From contig CANRBV010000005.1 of the NCBI GenBank assembly GCA_947628965.1, forward strand, positions 1 through 51,925: a stretch of 51,925 nucleotides of DNA. Direction: 5' to 3'. How positions within the stretch are numbered: the first letter of the stretch is position 1; the number at the start of each line of letters is the position of its first letter. Source of the stretch: an uncultured Bacilli bacterium. Lineage in GTDB: Bacteria; Bacillota_I; Bacilli_A; RF39; UBA660. Under the pieces are notes generated by a model. The model saw only the letters and a list, made by a program, of their open reading frames with translations. It did not search any database and was not told the DNA's origin. Shown piece by piece: positions 1-7,419 of the stretch. A program made the translations under genes and the position numbers.

Positions 1-30
1 TTTGAAATAAGTATGTAATATATAAAATAA

Positions 31-66
31 TGGAGTTTGATTTCTCAAGCTCCATTGTTTTTTTAT
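31..66 (+). terminator. Rho-independent terminator of a gene left of the window
   Basis: A 9-bp stem (TGGAGTTTG with CAAGCTCCA, one G-U pair) closes a short loop and is followed by a T-rich tail. It is oriented for a plus-strand gene that ends before base 1. Confidence 0.7.
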
Positions 67-352
67 GTCTTAAAATACGAAAAAATTATAAAAATGCCAC
101 CTAAATGCCACCTAAAATTGGTTTTTAAAATTTGGTTGTCTCACAAACCCTTATAAATAAAGGGTTTCAACAAAAATGGAGCGCTATTGCGCTCCTTCAG
201 GGGGTTTTGGTTGATACATTCTCACATCAAAAATCGTAAGAATGTTGAAAGGTTAGCATGATATTGTATCATGCTATTAAAATAATATAATGAATTTCTT
301 TCTTTGTCAAACAATTTTGTTAAAAGTGACAAAAAAAGTGTTAAAAACCCAA
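67..352. other. gene-free stretch with small inverted repeats
   Basis: I find no gene here. The stretch holds a tandem copy of ATGCCACCTAA near 95-115, a stem of AAACCCTT/AAGGGTTT near 146-168, the terminator-like hairpin listed separately at 172-195, and a perfect 10-bp inverted repeat (TAGCATGATA, 3-base loop) at 254-276. The last hairpin lies just downstream of the DUF975 gene stop and may end or protect that transcript, but it lacks a good T run. Confidence 0.5.
172..195 (-). terminator. terminator-like hairpin, minus strand
   Basis: GGAGCGC and GCGCTCC form a perfect 7-bp stem with a 4-base loop at 178-195. On the minus strand it is followed by a T5 run (172-176). It is the best intrinsic terminator for the DUF975 gene, although it lies about 160 bases beyond the stop. 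Confidence 0.6.
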
Positions 353-982
353 TTATTTTATTCCTTTTTTCTTTTTTAATTCTTCGTAATAAATTGCTTC
401 AGAAATTGTTACATAAGGAAGGGTGTAAATAAATCCTATACCTAAAGTAACAGTTGATAGCAGAATCCATCCCAAAAAACTTAGAATAAATATAAAATAA
501 TCTAATTTATAGCCATTCATCAATTCTTTACTTTGATTTAAATAATCCATTGGGTTATCTGCTTTACCCTCTTCATGTTTATCAGCATAAAGATAAAAAA
601 CCATTGTATAACTTATGGCAGCAATAATTCCTGGGATTATAAATAAAAAGCTCCAAAGAATAATGAATATCATCATTAAAATGCTAATGGCTGCAATTGG
701 TAAAACATTTTTTACAAACCTAAAAATATCTTCATTACTATAAGATTCATTACGAATCATTTTTAAAACGTAAAGAATAAAACCTACAGTTAAAGTTGAT
801 GTAAAAAAAGAAACTACGATATTTAGTGCTGCATAAAGCATACTATCAGGCTTATTAAAAATTGTTAATACTAAAGAACACAAAAAAGAAATTAATAAAA
901 TGATGATATAACCCTTCCAAAAATCTTTAAAATTTTCTTTTAAAATGGTTTTTGCTTTTTTCTTAATTTCTACTCTATCCAT
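353..982 (-). CDS. DUF975 family integral membrane protein
   Basis: This 209-residue protein begins with the basic stretch VEIKKKAKTILKENFKDFW and then has about five hydrophobic segments. The charged N-terminal R/K-x-x-AK-x-x-L start, followed by alternating membrane segments and a 'DNPMDYLNQSKELMNGYKLDYF' type loop, is the usual pattern of the DUF975 family, whose members are poly-topic proteins of unknown role in Bacillota. A good ribosome site (AAAGGAGGA) precedes the start. It lies downstream of recG on the same strand, about 40 bases away, so it could be cotranscribed. No enzymatic residue is evident. The family assignment is by eye from the sequence pattern. Confidence 0.7.
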   Translation of the reverse strand: MDRVEIKKKAKTILKENFKDFWKGYIIILLISFLCSLVLTIFNKPDSMLYAALNIVVSFFTSTLTVGFILYVLKMIRNESYSNEDIFRFVKNVLPIAAISILMMIFIILWSFLFIIPGIIAAISYTMVFYLYADKHEEGKADNPMDYLNQSKELMNGYKLDYFIFILSFLGWILLSTVTLGIGFIYTLPYVTISEAIYYEELKKKKGIK

Positions 983-1024
983 CTTTTATCCTCCTTTAAA
1001 ATAATTATATTTTAAAATCCAAAT

Positions 1025-3007
1025 TTAATCAATATTCTTAACACAACTTAATAAAGTTTCATATTTTTTTTCTAAATTTCTATAATCGTTTAAAAAACAT
1101 TTACTATCTTCCTTTGTTTGTAATAAAATTTTGAAATCTCTTCTTAAATCTGCCATTTTAAATACCATATCCCCACTTTGTCTTGTTCCAAATAAATCTC
1201 CTTCTTTTCGCATTAAGAAATCCTGTTCGCTAATATAAAAACCATCATTACTTTTTTCTAACACTTTTAATCGTTCAATATCATAATTGCTAATCAAAAA
1301 ACAAGTTGATTCTAAATCATTTCGACCTACTCTTCCTCTTAATTGATGAAGTGTAGCAAGTCCAAACATTTCTGCATTAAATATTACCATTGTTGTTGCA
1401 TTTTTTATATCTACTCCAACTTCAATAACGATTGTAGCAATTAAAATTTTTGTTTCTCCTGTTTTAAAACGTTTTATAATTTCTTCTTTCTCGCGAGCAT
1501 TTATCTTTCCATGTAAAACTTCACTTTTAACTTTATAATTAAATGCTTTATCAAAACTCAATTTTAGATTATTAACATCATGTACATTTCGTTCTTCGTT
1601 TTCCATAATAGCAGGAGCAACTACATAAATTTGGTGCCCCAATTTTATTTCTTCCAAAATACTTTGCAAAACACTTTTTAGTTCACTTTCTTTTTTAACA
1701 TAAGTTTTAATTTCTTTTCGTCCCATAGGTTTCGTTTTAATTAAAGAAGTATCCATATCTTGATAAATAGTTAAAGCATACGTTCTTGGAATAGGTGTAG
1801 CACTCATATAAATTGTATCTGGAAGCATTCCCTTATTTTGTAAATTTCCTCTTTGATTCACTCCAAAACGATGTTGTTCATCGGTAATAACAAGACCTAA
1901 ATTTTTAAAAGTAACATCATCACTAATAAGTGCATGCGTCCCAATTAAAATGTCTATAGTCCCTTCTTTTAATTTTTCAAGTATTTCTTGGCGCTTGGTC
2001 TTCTTTAAATTACCTGTTAGTAAAGCAATATGAATTGGAAAATTTTCCACTAATTTACAAAGCGTTTCATAATGTTGATTAGCAAGTATTTCTGTAGGAG
2101 CCATCAAAGCACTTTGATATCCACTAAAGCTATTAGCAACCATAGCAATTATAGCAACGATTGTTTTTCCACTACCTACATCTCCTTCAATTAAACGATT
2201 CATTCTTTTAGAACTTTTTAAATCTGTCAAGCATTCGTTAACTGCTTTTACTTGATCGGTTGTTAATTCAAATGGAAGACTTGCTAAAAAGGCGTCTAAT
2301 TTTTCTTGATCATATTCTTTTTTAATTCCAATAATATGTTCATTTTTGTTTTTCAAATAATTAATTTTTAACATAAAAACAAAAAATTCTTCGTAAATAC
2401 TTCTTAGTTTAGCCAATTTTAAAGATTGAAAATCTTTAGGATTATGTAAAATGGCAATTGCATCAGCTTTACTTAAAAAATGATATTTCTTTTGATATTC
2501 TAAAGGAATATAATCCATGATATCCTCTTTTAAATGAATAGCATTTTCTATATACTTTATTATTTGATTTTTTTTTACCCCTTTTATCGTGTGATATACG
2601 GGTTCTATTTTTGGCTCCAATAACCAATATAATTTCAATTCACTGGCTACAAAAGTATTTTTTTGTTTATTGTATTTACCTATCAAACAAATATTTTTTC
2701 CAACATCTAAATTTTTATAAAGATAAGCACGATTAAAAATAACAACATTTATTAATAAATGATGGCTTAAAGCTTTAAAAGATAAACGATTGAAATTACG
2801 CCTTATATAAGAAATTTTTGGAGTTGTTTCAATCGTAACATTAATTGTAACGACATCCATTTCACTAGCATTTTCTAGATCTATAGGGTTATAAATATTA
2901 TATCGGTAGGGATAATAAGTGAGTAAATCGTCAATTGTAAAGATATTTAATTTATTTAATACTTCTAAAGATTTTGCACCAATACCTTTTATTTCTTGTA
3001 GTTCCAT
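1025..3007 (-). CDS. recG: ATP-dependent DNA helicase RecG
   Basis: RecG remodels stalled replication forks and Holliday junctions. The 660-residue protein has the family order. An N-terminal helix-hairpin-helix-like start (LQEIKGIGAKSLEVLNKL) is followed by a wedge/OB domain to about residue 230. Helicase motif I (GDVGSGKT) lies near residue 275, motif II is the RecG/Mfd-type DEQH (ITDEQHRFG), motif III is SATPIPRT, and the C-terminal helicase lobe has VIEVGVDIKNATTMVI and LHQLRGRVGR. The length is typical of the family, at about 660-690 residues. The start is the ATG behind an AGGTG-type ribosome site. The mobile-element remnant begins just upstream and reads the other way. Confidence 0.96.
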   Translation of the reverse strand: MELQEIKGIGAKSLEVLNKLNIFTIDDLLTYYPYRYNIYNPIDLENASEMDVVTINVTIETTPKISYIRRNFNRLSFKALSHHLLINVVIFNRAYLYKNLDVGKNICLIGKYNKQKNTFVASELKLYWLLEPKIEPVYHTIKGVKKNQIIKYIENAIHLKEDIMDYIPLEYQKKYHFLSKADAIAILHNPKDFQSLKLAKLRSIYEEFFVFMLKINYLKNKNEHIIGIKKEYDQEKLDAFLASLPFELTTDQVKAVNECLTDLKSSKRMNRLIEGDVGSGKTIVAIIAMVANSFSGYQSALMAPTEILANQHYETLCKLVENFPIHIALLTGNLKKTKRQEILEKLKEGTIDILIGTHALISDDVTFKNLGLVITDEQHRFGVNQRGNLQNKGMLPDTIYMSATPIPRTYALTIYQDMDTSLIKTKPMGRKEIKTYVKKESELKSVLQSILEEIKLGHQIYVVAPAIMENEERNVHDVNNLKLSFDKAFNYKVKSEVLHGKINAREKEEIIKRFKTGETKILIATIVIEVGVDIKNATTMVIFNAEMFGLATLHQLRGRVGRNDLESTCFLISNYDIERLKVLEKSNDGFYISEQDFLMRKEGDLFGTRQSGDMVFKMADLRRDFKILLQTKEDSKCFLNDYRNLEKKYETLLSCVKNID

Positions 3008-3149
3008 AACTTCAACACCTATCTTTTGTTAACATTATACTAAAGAACAGAACAAATGTATAGTTAAGAATCTTATTTACAGCATTAAGGAGTGAAAATT
3101 TTTCGCAATCAGCCAATTTGGTATAATATAGAAAAGGTGGTCGATTAAA

Positions 3150-3671
3150 TTGATGACAAGAAAAGAAAAAAGAGAGTTAATGAAAGATAAGTCGTTGGTA
3201 TGTACTTTGATTATTGACAAATACTTACCACGGCTTTTTATTATGTTTGATCAGCTAACTGATTTAAGACAGCTTGGCAAAGTTACTTACAGTATGAAAT
3301 CTATTTGTGTTACTCGTCTCTTTGCTTTGCTATGTGGTTTAACTTCTATGAACTCCATGACAAATAAATTAAATACGAACATCTCTATTACTAATTTATC
3401 TAAAATTATTAATGAAGAATTATCTGACTTACCTCATTATGATACAATTAATGATATTTTTGATGATTTAAAGATTGATGAATTAAGAAAGATTTAAAAA
3501 TATATTGTTTATGCTTTGATTCGTTCTAAAATGTTTGATAAATTTCGTTACAATGGTAAATTTCAAATTCTTGTGGATGGCACTGGTTTAATCTCTTTTA
3601 ATTATCAACATTGTGATCATTGTTTAGTTAAACAACATAAAGATGGCACTAAAACTTATGAGTTAATTTAG
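3150..3671 (+). pseudogene. degenerate DDE-type transposase remnant
   Basis: A promoter-like TATAAT (3122-3127) and ribosome site AAAGGTGG precede an ORF of 115 codons. The ORF stops at a TAA (3495-3497) and then continues in the same frame to a TAG at 3669-3671. The part after the stop reads KYIVYALIRSKMFDKFRY and then VDGTGLISFNYQHCDHCL. A D-G-T-G strand followed by a cysteine/histidine pair is the first catalytic-aspartate region of a transposase group common in Bacillota. The element is therefore dead by a nonsense codon and is cut off before the rest of the catalytic domain. The exact IS family is not recognised. Confidence 0.75.
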
Positions 3672-3673
3672 AT

Positions 3674-4234
3674 ATGGATTCTAAAGCCTTAATAGAAATA
3701 TATAAATTATTTTATGACGAAAATCCTGATTTTAGTCTTTCAAATATAAATATTAGAGTGCAGACAATGATGTCTATTTTAGCACAGTTTGGAATAACTC
3801 TTGGAGCTGATTATTCATTTAGCCTGCTAGAAAAAAGTAAAATGCCCAATTCTTTATATATTGAACAACTTGTAAACAAATTATTTCCATTAGGAGAAAT
3901 AACTGACATTGATGAGCCAATTAAACTTGCAGATGAACCAAAGAAAATTATAAAAATTGTTGGAGAATGTGTGAGAGAAGTAATTAATGATGGATATAAT
4001 AAAGATGATGCTTTAATAACAATTAGTAAAGTTATTCATGCAGGAAGATATAATCTTTCTTCAAATTCAAATGTTAAAGAATTAAGCAATTTTACTAATC
4101 GTACACAAAATGAAGTTGAATCTAGTATAAGATTAGTTAACCGTATTGAAAAAAAATTAAACAATGATAAAAAAAAGAAGATTTTAAGCACTAATATTCA
4201 AAATCTTCTTTTTATATTGTACTATTTTCTTTAA
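3674..4234 (+). CDS. hypothetical protein, probably 5'-truncated
   Basis: I do not recognise this 186-codon ORF. It begins three bases after the stop of the transposase remnant and has no ribosome site. Its frame is open only back to 3662, so it looks like the 3' part of an older gene cut at the IS junction. The product is acidic to neutral and mostly helical, with a mid segment (IIKIVGECVREVINDGYNKDDALITI) that resembles helical bundle repeats. Its last 15 or so codons run through a bidirectional terminator hairpin. This suggests that the original stop was upstream and was lost, perhaps by slippage in one of two A8 runs near 4149 and 4169. It is probably not a functional gene. Confidence 0.35.
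   Translation: MDSKALIEIYKLFYDENPDFSLSNINIRVQTMMSILAQFGITLGADYSFSLLEKSKMPNSLYIEQLVNKLFPLGEITDIDEPIKLADEPKKIIKIVGECVREVINDGYNKDDALITISKVIHAGRYNLSSNSNVKELSNFTNRTQNEVESSIRLVNRIEKKLNNDKKKKILSTNIQNLLFILYYFL
4172..4213. terminator. bidirectional Rho-independent terminator
   Basis: A perfect 14-bp stem (4172-4185 with 4200-4213) encloses a 14-base loop. It has a T5 run on the plus strand and a T8 run on the minus strand. It separates two convergent accessory ORFs and lies inside the 3' end of the plus-strand ORF. Confidence 0.85.
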
Positions 4235-4429
4235 TAATTTGATATATCTTTATAATTTTCTTTTGTTATAAAAAAATCGGTTTCTTGATTTTTATCAAAA
4301 GACAAAAAATATAAATCTCCGTTATCACAATATATTATTCCTAACTTTTTATTGCCATCTATCAAATAATAATTATAAAATTCACTATTACTTATTACTT
4401 ATATTATTTCTTAATATCTTCAATATCAT
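4231..4429 (-). pseudogene. small gene frameshifted by a 7-bp tandem duplication
   Basis: From the ATG at 4427-4429, with the ribosome site AAGAAGG just upstream, the frame runs MILKILRNNISNK and stops. Removing one of two tandem AAGTAAT copies (4388-4404 region) restores a continuous 63-residue ORF. It then continues with SEFYNYYLIDGNKKLGIIYC and ends in KENYKDISNY, at the TAA at 4231-4233. The restored protein is unknown, aromatic-rich and beta-like. The ribosome site and the terminator immediately downstream argue that it was a real gene until recently. Whether the 7-bp repeat is a reversible slippage switch or plain decay cannot be told from one sequence. Confidence 0.5.
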
Positions 4430-4499
4430 CACCTTCTTATTGTTTTGACAATATGCAAGTGTGTTTTCTAAATTGGCATAAATTTAGTATCAAATTCTA

Positions 4500-4528
4500 T
4501 TGTATAAAGAACAATCGTTTGATATAAT
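4500..4528 (+). promoter_or_regulatory. sigma-A promoter of the small membrane-peptide transcript
   Basis: TTGTAT (4500-4505), a 17-base spacer and a perfect TATAAT (4523-4528) predict a transcript start at about 4536. That base is the first one able to pair with the transcript's own 3' end. Confidence 0.8.
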
Positions 4529-4535
4529 TTTCATA

Positions 4536-4765
4536 GGGAATATCAGTTGTTGAGTGTCTACCAAATCTCTTATAGAGAGGAGGTTTGATAAAGATGAAAA
4601 CTAAGACTTTTGTTATAAAAGTTCTAAAGCTCATTGCTATCATTTTATTTCTCCTTATCGTTATGATAGTAGTAATAAAAAAATGACACTTAATTCTTCA
4701 TTGAATTAAATGTCTAAACAATATTAATTGGGTAGGCATTCAACTCGCAAAAACTGAATGTTCCC
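4536..4765 (+). ncRNA. putative type I toxin mRNA with 5'-3' pairing ends
   Basis: The predicted transcript runs from the promoter start (about 4536) to the terminator (4765-4771). Bases 4549-4562 (GTTGAGTGTCTACC) can pair over all 14 positions, with two G-U pairs, with 4731-4744 (GGTAGGCATTCAAC). The preceding 13 bases 4536-4548 can pair, with one bulge, with 4752-4765 (AACTGAATGTTCCC). The 5' leader also forms a TCTCT/AGAGA hairpin directly before the ribosome site GGAGG. Such long-distance pairing is a known trait of inactive type I toxin mRNAs (hok, fst, aapA). Here it is an inference from sequence complementarity. Confidence 0.6.
4594..4686 (+). CDS. 30-residue hydrophobic membrane peptide, candidate type I toxin
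   Basis: This small gene encodes a 30-residue peptide with a lysine-containing N terminus (MKTKTFVIKVLK), a single hydrophobic helix rich in I, L and V, and a KK C terminus. That is the typical shape of type I toxins that insert in the inner membrane. A strong ribosome site (GAGAGGAGG) lies 10 bases upstream. The gene has its own promoter and terminator and sits in an accessory pocket beside a tRNA gene. I do not recognise its family: it does not look like Fst, TxpA/BsrG or Ldr by sequence. A short regulatory or phage-derived membrane peptide is the alternative. Confidence 0.7.
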   Translation: MKTKTFVIKVLKLIAIILFLLIVMIVVIKK

Positions 4766-4794
4766 TTTTTTATTTTATGCAAGTTTCCTTGACA
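4674..4794 (-). ncRNA. candidate antisense RNA (antitoxin) to the peptide mRNA
   Basis: A minus-strand promoter-like pair, TTGTCA (4823-4828) and TATTAT (4800-4805) with a 17-base spacer, would start RNA near 4793. A minus-strand terminator hairpin follows: a stem at 4685-4714 with its T7 run in 4674-4684. The RNA, about 120 bases, would be fully complementary to the last codon and 3' UTR of the peptide mRNA. The -35 hexamer overlaps the loop of the tRNA terminator, so the promoter could be fortuitous. Confidence 0.45.
4730..4771 (+). terminator. terminator of the peptide transcript
   Basis: GGG...GCATTCA and TGAATG...CCC form a hairpin followed by T6. The same bases are the partners of the mRNA 5' end, so terminator folding and long-distance pairing exclude each other. 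Confidence 0.75.
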
Positions 4795-4809
4795 TATTCA
4801 TAATAACAT

Positions 4810-4836
4810 AAAAACGACTTTTTGACAAGTCGTTTT
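4810..4836 (-). terminator. terminator of tRNA-Leu
   Basis: AAAACGACTT and AAGTCGTTTT form a perfect 10-bp stem with a 6-base loop, followed on the minus strand by a T run, about 40 bases after the tRNA 3' end. Confidence 0.8.
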
Positions 4837-4873
4837 ATATTGTTACTCGAAAAGTCCGAGTTTCCTATCAATC

Positions 4874-4960
4874 TGGTGCCCCTGGCCAGACTTGAACTGG
4901 CACAGTATTGCTACTACTGGATTTTGAGTCCAGCGCGTCTACCAATTCCACCACAGAGGC
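4874..4960 (-). tRNA. tRNA-Leu (anticodon CAA)
   Basis: An 87-base cloverleaf with encoded CCA. The acceptor stem is GCCTCTG with CAGGGGC. The anticodon stem CTGGA/TCCAG encloses loop CTCAAAA, giving anticodon CAA, which reads UUG. There is a long class II variable arm and a T-loop GTTCAAGTC. The promoter has an extended -10 (TGTTATAAT) about 10 bases upstream. The accessory pocket at 3.1-4.8 kb lies directly at its 3' side, as is common for insertion hotspots. Confidence 0.95.
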
Positions 4961-5064
4961 ATGAACTAATTATAACATACAATTTCTAATTTTAAAACAA
5001 CTTTTTTAGCAAAATATTTGTAAACAAAAAAGTAAATCTTTTGTAAATTGACATATTGAATAAA

Positions 5065-5652
5065 TTATTCATTTTTCTCTGTGTTCTCTTCTTTATAGAT
5101 GCTGGTAAACAATTCTTTTTCTTCACTATCTTCCTTAAATTTACTCATATCTATAGATGGTAAATCATCAATAGTTGCAAGTCCAAAATAATCTAAAAAA
5201 TCACTTGTTGTTTTATAAAGATTAGGTCTACCTGGCATTGTACTTTTTCCAGCTTCTTTTAACAGTCCTTTTGCTACTAATCTACGTATCATATGACTAG
5301 ATGAAACTCCTCGCATTTCATCTATTTCAACTCTTGTAATTGGTTGGTTATAAGCAACAATTGCAAGTACTTCTAAAGCAGATGGACTAAGCAAATTATT
5401 TTCAGGATTTTCAACTAATTTTTTATAATATTCCTTATGTTCTTGTTTTGTCGTTAATTTAAAAGCATCCCCCAGATAACTTATACGTAAACCTCGTTCA
5501 TTACTCTCATAAGCACTTTTAAGTTCTTTTAATAAATTTTTAGCTTCTTCCATTGAAATGTTCATAATTTCACAAATCTTATTTAAAGTGATTCCTTCAT
5601 CCCCTACTACAAATAAAATTCCTTCAAGTACACCTTTCATATTCAATTTCAT
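5065..5652 (-). CDS. scpB: segregation and condensation protein ScpB
   Basis: ScpB is the winged-helix kleisin-associated subunit of the SMC condensin. The roughly 195-residue protein has two winged-helix halves. It begins KGVLEGILFVVGDEGITLNK, includes the diagnostic LSPSALEVLAIVAYNQPITRVEIDEMRGV stretch near residues 90-120, and continues GLLKEAGK...GRPNLYKTT. Its ATG overlaps the scpA stop in a TGATG junction, which indicates translational coupling, so I take the ATG at 5650-5652 rather than the GTG one codon earlier. The acidic tail after residue 165 is poorly conserved in this family. It acts with ScpA and Smc in chromosome segregation. Confidence 0.94.
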   Translation of the reverse strand: MKLNMKGVLEGILFVVGDEGITLNKICEIMNISMEEAKNLLKELKSAYESNERGLRISYLGDAFKLTTKQEHKEYYKKLVENPENNLLSPSALEVLAIVAYNQPITRVEIDEMRGVSSSHMIRRLVAKGLLKEAGKSTMPGRPNLYKTTSDFLDYFGLATIDDLPSIDMSKFKEDSEEKELFTSIYKEENTEKNE

Positions 5653-6374
5653 CACCTGCTTTCAACAAATATATTACCAAAATTTTTTTCTTGATAGATA
5701 TTAATCTCATCATTTTTATTCATTTGTAAAATAGCTAAAAAAGTTACAATTAAATATTCTTTTGTAATCTCTTCAAATAAATCAATAAAATTTACTTTTT
5801 TTCCTTTTTTTAACTTTGATTTAATAGAAGTCATTCGTTCTTCAATACTTAATTCTTTTCTTGTAATTTTCGTTTGAATTGGCTTTTGTTCATTTATTCT
5901 TTCTTGATAAGCAAGAAGAGCATTTACCAAATCTTCTATAGTAAGACTTCCATCATTTGTGAGTGATTTATCGGTATATTCTTTCAAAGAAGATGGACCT
6001 TTTGTAAAAAAGTCCGATCTTTTTTCTTCTAACTCTTTAAAAACTTCCGTCATATTCTTATATTTTTCATACTCTAATATACGTTGTTTTAATTCATCTT
6101 CGCTATTTATCTCATATTCTTCATCTAAAGATGTATCTTCTTCAGTATTTCCAATCAACATTTTACTTTTTAAATGTACAAGTGTTGCGGCCATAACTAA
6201 AAATTCACTTGCAATATCTATATTTAAATCTTGCATTTTTTTTATATAATTCAAGTATTCTTCAATAATTACATGTATATCAATTTCGTAAATATCCATT
6301 TGAGTAGAACGAACTAAATGTAATAATAAATCAAGTGGCCCATGAAAGTTATTGATATCAATTAAGTAATCCAC
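5652..6374 (-). CDS. scpA: segregation and condensation protein ScpA (kleisin)
   Basis: ScpA bridges the Smc heads. The 240-residue protein begins with the kleisin hallmark NNFHGPLDLLLHLV and has the IASEFLVMAATLVHLKSKMLI helix. The C-terminal winged helix ends VTFLAILQMNKNDEINIYQ. The start is a GTG at 6372-6374 behind a strong GGAGGG ribosome site, with no suitable ATG in frame. It is coupled to scpB through TGATG. The gene upstream ends 15 bases away and may be cotranscribed. Confidence 0.95.
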   Translation of the reverse strand: MDYLIDINNFHGPLDLLLHLVRSTQMDIYEIDIHVIIEEYLNYIKKMQDLNIDIASEFLVMAATLVHLKSKMLIGNTEEDTSLDEEYEINSEDELKQRILEYEKYKNMTEVFKELEEKRSDFFTKGPSSLKEYTDKSLTNDGSLTIEDLVNALLAYQERINEQKPIQTKITRKELSIEERMTSIKSKLKKGKKVNFIDLFEEITKEYLIVTFLAILQMNKNDEINIYQEKNFGNIFVESR

Positions 6375-6388
6375 TTGACATCCCTCCT

Positions 6389-7333
6389 TTATTTACAACT
6401 AAACCCTCTCGCTTCCATTTCAAAATTAACTACTTTAGCAAGCGATTGATTAGCAAAATAATACTTGCTATCTGTATTGGAAATTTTAGCATCCGCTAAA
6501 TCGATTGACGTATTTACAACAAAATTAGTCCCAGTATTAACAAAAACAGAAGTAATACCCTCTAAATTATTTAGCGTTTCTGATTTTGTTTTCCACTCAT
6601 TTACTAACGTTGTGTAATCATCATTTGTACTGTTAACACTTACATTATCATTAATTTCATACAATTTTTCATTTTTAAATTTATAAGATAATGTTTCTAT
6701 ATCATTTGAACAAACCAATACTTCTTCTTCTAAATCATTTTTTGATAATGTAATATTTGGATAATCACTTATTTCTTTTTGAACAAACAAAATTTTTTCG
6801 GCAGTATTCGTAACACTCTTTTCCAAACTTAAATTAACGGTAATAGAAGAATCTCTAGCAATAATATCATCTAATAAAATTCTTTCCAGCAATGTATTAT
6901 CATCCGTATACAATTCTAAAAAATAATTTTTAGCATCAAAATCAAAACGACTTGTTCCATTATTGGTTGCTTGAAAAGATAAGACTTCATCCTTTAATGA
7001 AAAATCCTTTAATTCTATAGTATCTTCTAGAGTAATCGATAAAGAATCACTTATCGTATATAAAGTAAGTTCTTCTTCTGGCTCTAAAACAGGTTCTTCT
7101 GTTTTTTCATTAGTGTTTGGAGTTTCATAAGTTGTATTTTTCTTATCTTCTTTTAAATAATTTGTAATTGTTGGTAAAAAGAAAATAAAAGCAAAGATTA
7201 AGCCAAACAATACGAATAAAAAAATTGGACTTTGAGATGCGGTTGCTAATTCACCTATTTTCGTAACAGAAAGCTCTTCTTCGTTGACTTTTAAATTTTT
7301 GTAATTCATTTTTTCTTTTTTTTCTTTTGCCAT
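6389..7333 (-). CDS. membrane-anchored protein with NEEELS-TKIG N-terminal module
   Basis: I do not recognise this protein. From the preferred start (MAKEKKEK; ribosome site GAAGGGA six bases upstream) it has 314 residues. A short cytosolic N terminus contains NYKNLKVNEEELSVTKIG. One transmembrane helix (about residues 40-60) and an acidic Thr/Glu/Pro linker follow. The rest, about 240 residues, is extracellular and beta-rich, with two cysteines (one in the last three residues, SCK) that could pair. Its N-terminal module is shared with the next gene upstream. It lies between scpA and the spoVA operon and has its own promoter. A cell-envelope or sporulation role is possible from position only. 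Confidence 0.7.
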   Translation of the reverse strand: MAKEKKEKMNYKNLKVNEEELSVTKIGELATASQSPIFLFVLFGLIFAFIFFLPTITNYLKEDKKNTTYETPNTNEKTEEPVLEPEEELTLYTISDSLSITLEDTIELKDFSLKDEVLSFQATNNGTSRFDFDAKNYFLELYTDDNTLLERILLDDIIARDSSITVNLSLEKSVTNTAEKILFVQKEISDYPNITLSKNDLEEEVLVCSNDIETLSYKFKNEKLYEINDNVSVNSTNDDYTTLVNEWKTKSETLNNLEGITSVFVNTGTNFVVNTSIDLADAKISNTDSKYYFANQSLAKVVNFEMEARGFSCK

Positions 7334-7361
7334 CCATAATCCCTTCATTCTTATAAAAATA

Positions 7362-7391
7362 ATTATAGCACGAAATCTATTCTTTTATCAA
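7362..7391 (-). promoter_or_regulatory. sigma-A promoter of the 314-residue membrane protein gene
   Basis: TTGATA (7386-7391), an 18-base spacer and a perfect TATAAT (7362-7367) lie about 30 bases before the chosen start. Transcription would begin near 7355, before the earlier in-frame ATG at 7348 that lacks a ribosome site. Confidence 0.7.
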
Positions 7392-7419
7392 TTATTTCCT
7401 TGAAAAAATCATTTATTCG

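Noticed and set aside
4536..4765. Inverted ends of the toxin locus as the terminal repeats of a MITE
   Set aside because: I see no clear target-site duplication at the ends, and the left end coincides with a promoter start and the right end with a terminator, which a transcript model explains better. Copy number in the genome would decide.
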